Shown piece by piece: positions 15,301 to 16,642 of a stretch of DNA of 16,642 nucleotides (positions are counted from its first letter, which is position 1; each line of letters starts with the position of its first letter). This DNA is from Synergistales bacterium. GTDB lineage: Bacteria > Synergistota > Synergistia > Synergistales > Synergistaceae. The position numbers were made by a program, and so were the translations under genes. The stretch is from positions 1 to 16,642 of the forward strand of contig BOCB01000037.1 of the NCBI GenBank assembly GCA_026002695.1, written 5' to 3'. The notes beneath the pieces were generated by a model. It had not been told where the DNA came from, did not search any database, and saw nothing but the letters and a program-made list of their open reading frames with translations.

Positions 15301-16414
15301 TATCCTGCCCGCCAATGTCGATTATGAAATCCGCGCCCGGCAGCACAAACTCGGCCGCCCTTGCGTGAGCGACAGTTTCAACCTCGCCGAGATCGAGGCC
15401 AAGGGCACTCTGAACGAGCTTCTCCCCATACCCGGTAACACCGCTTCTGCTTATCCTGACGTCCTCGGGCATTGCGGAGTATAGTTCGCGCAATATCTCC
15501 CTTACCCGACGCAGAGGCTCGCCCTTGCCCGCCGAGCGGTATTTCGAGAAGAGCAGCTCGCCGTCCCGGCCGATGAGCGCGGCCTTGATAGTTGTCGAGC
15601 CAACGTCTATTCCGAGGAAAGCGTCTCCCTTATATTCGTTCAGCGGCTTTCTGGCGACGGCGCTCGCGGAGTGCCGCTTTTGAAAGCGGCTCTTCGCGCC
15701 CTCGCCGGCGAACAAAACAGGCAGGACGTTTATTGCCGAGGTTCGCTTCGACGAGAAGAAACGCAAGGCTTTTTCCCGCAGTGCCTCCAAATTCACCGCG
15801 CCGTTTTTCTTGCCCAGTATCGCCGCGCCGAGCGCGACAAAGAGATGCGGGTTCTCCGGTGATACGCACTGAGCGGGCGTCAGCCCAAGCGTCTCCGTGA
15901 ATCCGGCGCGAAGCTCCGGCAGAAAATACAGCGGGCCGCCGAGGAACGCGACATTGCCCTTTATCCTCCTGCCGCAAGCGAGCCCGCTGATTGTCTGGTT
16001 GACTATCGCCTGAAATATCGAGGCCGCTATGTCCGGTTTGGCCGCCCCGTCGTTAAGGAGGGGTTGTATGTCGGTCTTGGCGAATACGCCGCAGCGTGAC
16101 GCTATCGGATATATGGTTTTATAACTTTTGGCAAGCTCGTTCAATCCGGAGGCGTCGGTTCCGAGCAGAGCGGCCATCTGGTCGATGAAAGCGCCCGTGC
16201 CTCCCGCGCAGGTCTCGTTCATTCTCTGATCGGCGCCGGATTCGTCGAAGAACGTTAATTTTGCATCCTCGCCGCCGAGCTCTACGCAGACATCCACGTC
16301 CGGTAAGTACCGGCCTATGCTCGCCGAGCAGGCAATCAGCTCCTGCGTGAATTGTACATCTATCCCCTCGGCGAGCCCGAGCGCGCCGGAACCGGCGACG
16401 GCTAAGGTTATCAT
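12329..16414 (-). CDS. Giant acyl-CoA dehydratase activase-type protein (two BcrA/BadF domains + DUF2229 + HgdB-like C-terminus), 5'-disrupted
   Basis: 1361 residues as written. Domain 1 (about 1-225) is an ASKHA-fold BadF/BcrA-type activase with VELGGED, C69 (ETCAGGTG) and C108 (SRCGVF). Domain 2 (about 264-525) is a second, complete copy: GIDVGSTT at 268-275, IDIGGQD at 366-371, C391 and C395 (EACSSGCGS), C430. A four-cysteine cluster follows (C551, C554, C558, C577). DUF2229 begins at IGIPRALNMYENYP (618-631), and a C-terminal part contains QPFACLPNHI. Relatives (COG1924 joined to COG3580/3581) use ATP to drive low-potential electron transfer through FeS clusters; the substrate of the giant fusions is not established. 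The only usable start is ATG 16414, with no ribosome site, yet family-like sequence (SDYHRHFSDIPAAL) continues upstream to about 16510. The expected first GIDIGSTT motif is absent there, so the 5' end is truncated or rearranged. Confidence 0.88.
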   Translation of the reverse strand: MITLAVAGSGALGLAEGIDVQFTQELIACSASIGRYLPDVDVCVELGGEDAKLTFFDESGADQRMNETCAGGTGAFIDQMAALLGTDASGLNELAKSYKTIYPIASRCGVFAKTDIQPLLNDGAAKPDIAASIFQAIVNQTISGLACGRRIKGNVAFLGGPLYFLPELRAGFTETLGLTPAQCVSPENPHLFVALGAAILGKKNGAVNLEALREKALRFFSSKRTSAINVLPVLFAGEGAKSRFQKRHSASAVARKPLNEYKGDAFLGIDVGSTTIKAALIGRDGELLFSKYRSAGKGEPLRRVREILRELYSAMPEDVRISRSGVTGYGEKLVQSALGLDLGEVETVAHARAAEFVLPGADFIIDIGGQDMKCLGIKGGVINRVYLNEACSSGCGSFIQSFAESLGLTMGEFADAAEASSMPVDLGTRCTVFMNSRVRQAQKDGASVNDISAGLAYSVARNALYKVLKMRDTDELGSRIVAQGGTFKNNALLRAFELMSGREVVRPDIAELMGAFGAALLARDTFSGEKSTIITREALDSFGAETSTARCARCGNRCILTKTLFSDGRSYLSGNRCERGAPAERTSVPPPNVADMKYKRLFDYYKPIPEKDAPRGVIGIPRALNMYENYPLWFTFLSKLGYSVRLSSASPASGLGMDTIPSQTLCYPAKLVHSHITDLLRSGVKRIFYPVILKERGELKNTDNHFNCPVVTGYPDVAYLNIDEARDNTEGGERGIDFTRAPLPIDSPKRLTENLFELMSGSGVTKSEIKSAVAAAYEEMRRFKEDIAEYGRTALEAVKNGATGIVLAGHPYHLDPEVNHGIPTLINSYGVAVLTEDSILDTAAENKDELYVVDQWEYHSRLYKAASIVANHPDFKEVQMVQLNSFGCGLDAISADQAAAILERGGKPHTLIKIDEGSNNGAVRIRIRSLLAAMRSNRTSGEQGKLLAPQIRPTTKYVGKLCGKSKARRTILCPPLSPYHFQFLEAAMRSEGFDFRVLPEGSREAIELALKYVNNDACYPAMVVVGQFLSALSSGEYDPDKTDCLYVQTGGPCRASNYVPLLRRALDAAGYKSTRVIAVNSQGRGEAAKLPATPSAMWKCLMGAMYGDLLMRLTLRTRPYEKERGSVNELRDKWSERCKESVSLGGWRRYTSDIADMVKDFAALPIDDTRRPRVGIVGEILVKYHAGANERLVDIIEAEGGEAVVPDLVSFLLYSLYDPIYAHKRLSGKLMSRLAGHVGIAALNRMRRPIERALEGTRFGECHDIYGMAEDAAGILSPANQGGEGWLLTAEMMKLIKSGVKNILCVQPFACLPNHITGKGVMKELKRRNSGVNILPLDYDASASSANRLNRIKLLMAAASA

Positions 16415-16486
16415 CGAGCCGCCGCAGTTATCGCGAACGTCATTAATGATGTTCGCGAGCGCGGCCGGAATATCGGAGAAGTGCCT

Positions 16487-16642
16487 GTGATAGTCACTGT
16501 GTATTATATTATCATCGTCGTCGGCGCCGGAAGCGCTCTCTCCCCCGACGGCAAGGCTGACGCGGAATTCACCGTGAAGGTGAACGGGGAAGCCGGCGCG
16601 CTGTCGGGTTTCACGCTGAAAAACCTAACCACCGGACAGGAA
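16487..16642 (+). CDS. Partial + strand reading frame running off the window (unrecognised)
   Basis: A + strand frame is open from 16406 to the window end. From about 16523 it reads like a real protein: GAGSALSPDGKADAEFTVKV, then NGEAGALSGFTLKNLTTGQE. The alternating hydrophobic pattern suggests beta strands, possibly an extracellular Ig-like repeat. I do not recognise the family. GTG 16487 has GGAG eight bases upstream and would give a hydrophobic leader, but its first part lies over the family-like 5' portion of the activase gene on the other strand. More likely this is the interior of another gene joined here by a rearrangement or assembly error. The coordinates are therefore a minimal guess. 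Confidence 0.35.
   Translation, partial: MIVTVYYIIIVVGAGSALSPDGKADAEFTVKVNGEAGALSGFTLKNLTTGQE

Noticed and set aside
1..16642. CRISPR arrays, tRNA or rRNA genes, insertion sequences
   Set aside because: No regularly spaced direct repeats, no tRNA cloverleaf-like stretch in the intergenic gaps, and no transposase motif on either strand by eye.

Overview
The window most likely comes from an anaerobic, diderm bacterium of moderately high GC. My best guess is Synergistota, with Clostridia-type lineages as the alternative; this is an impression from gene content, not a computed placement. The supporting signs are a flavodiiron protein (O2/NO detoxification in anaerobes), a giant acyl-CoA-dehydratase-activase-type protein, a YvyF-like zinc-ribbon protein, NAD-dependent DNA ligase, and several envelope-lipid genes (ArnD-like, LplT-like, PmtA-like) expected in a cell with an outer membrane.

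Layout. Positions 93-4998 are all on the + strand: a slipin/SPFH membrane protein, a two-gene HEPN/MNT toxin-antitoxin-type operon, a YvyF-like zinc-ribbon protein closely followed by a flavodiiron protein, a PmtA-like phospholipid N-methyltransferase, and an ArnD-like NodB-fold protein that appears to have lost its metal ligands. A strong rho-independent terminator closes this block. Positions 5086-7833 are on the - strand: UDP-glucose 6-dehydrogenase, preceded by an LplT-like MFS transporter. A divergent + strand gene at 8104-8571 encodes a small HPP-family membrane protein. The rest (8649-16414) is on the - strand: ligA downstream of lysS, and upstream of them a >1,300-residue two-activase + DUF2229 protein ending in its own terminator.

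How the genes relate. lysS-ligA looks like a housekeeping pair. The stretch from PmtA-like to LplT-like has an envelope-lipid theme: phospholipid headgroup methylation, an ArnD relative, Ugd making UDP-glucuronate (first step of the Ara4N route and of many glycans), and a lysophospholipid-type flippase. The genes lie on opposite strands, so this is a neighbourhood and not one operon. The intergenic spaces hold several GC-rich hairpins that resemble dispersed intergenic repeats, one of them in the ugd leader.

The most unusual feature is at the right edge. The activase gene lacks its expected N-terminal nucleotide-binding motif. The sequence that should encode it instead reads well as an unrelated + strand protein fragment from about 16505-16530 onward. 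This is either a real rearrangement breakpoint or an assembly chimera. I see no tRNA, rRNA, CRISPR array, transposase or phage gene, and I did not find a convincing novel multi-gene system. The best leads are the metal-site-free ArnD homologue and the edge junction.
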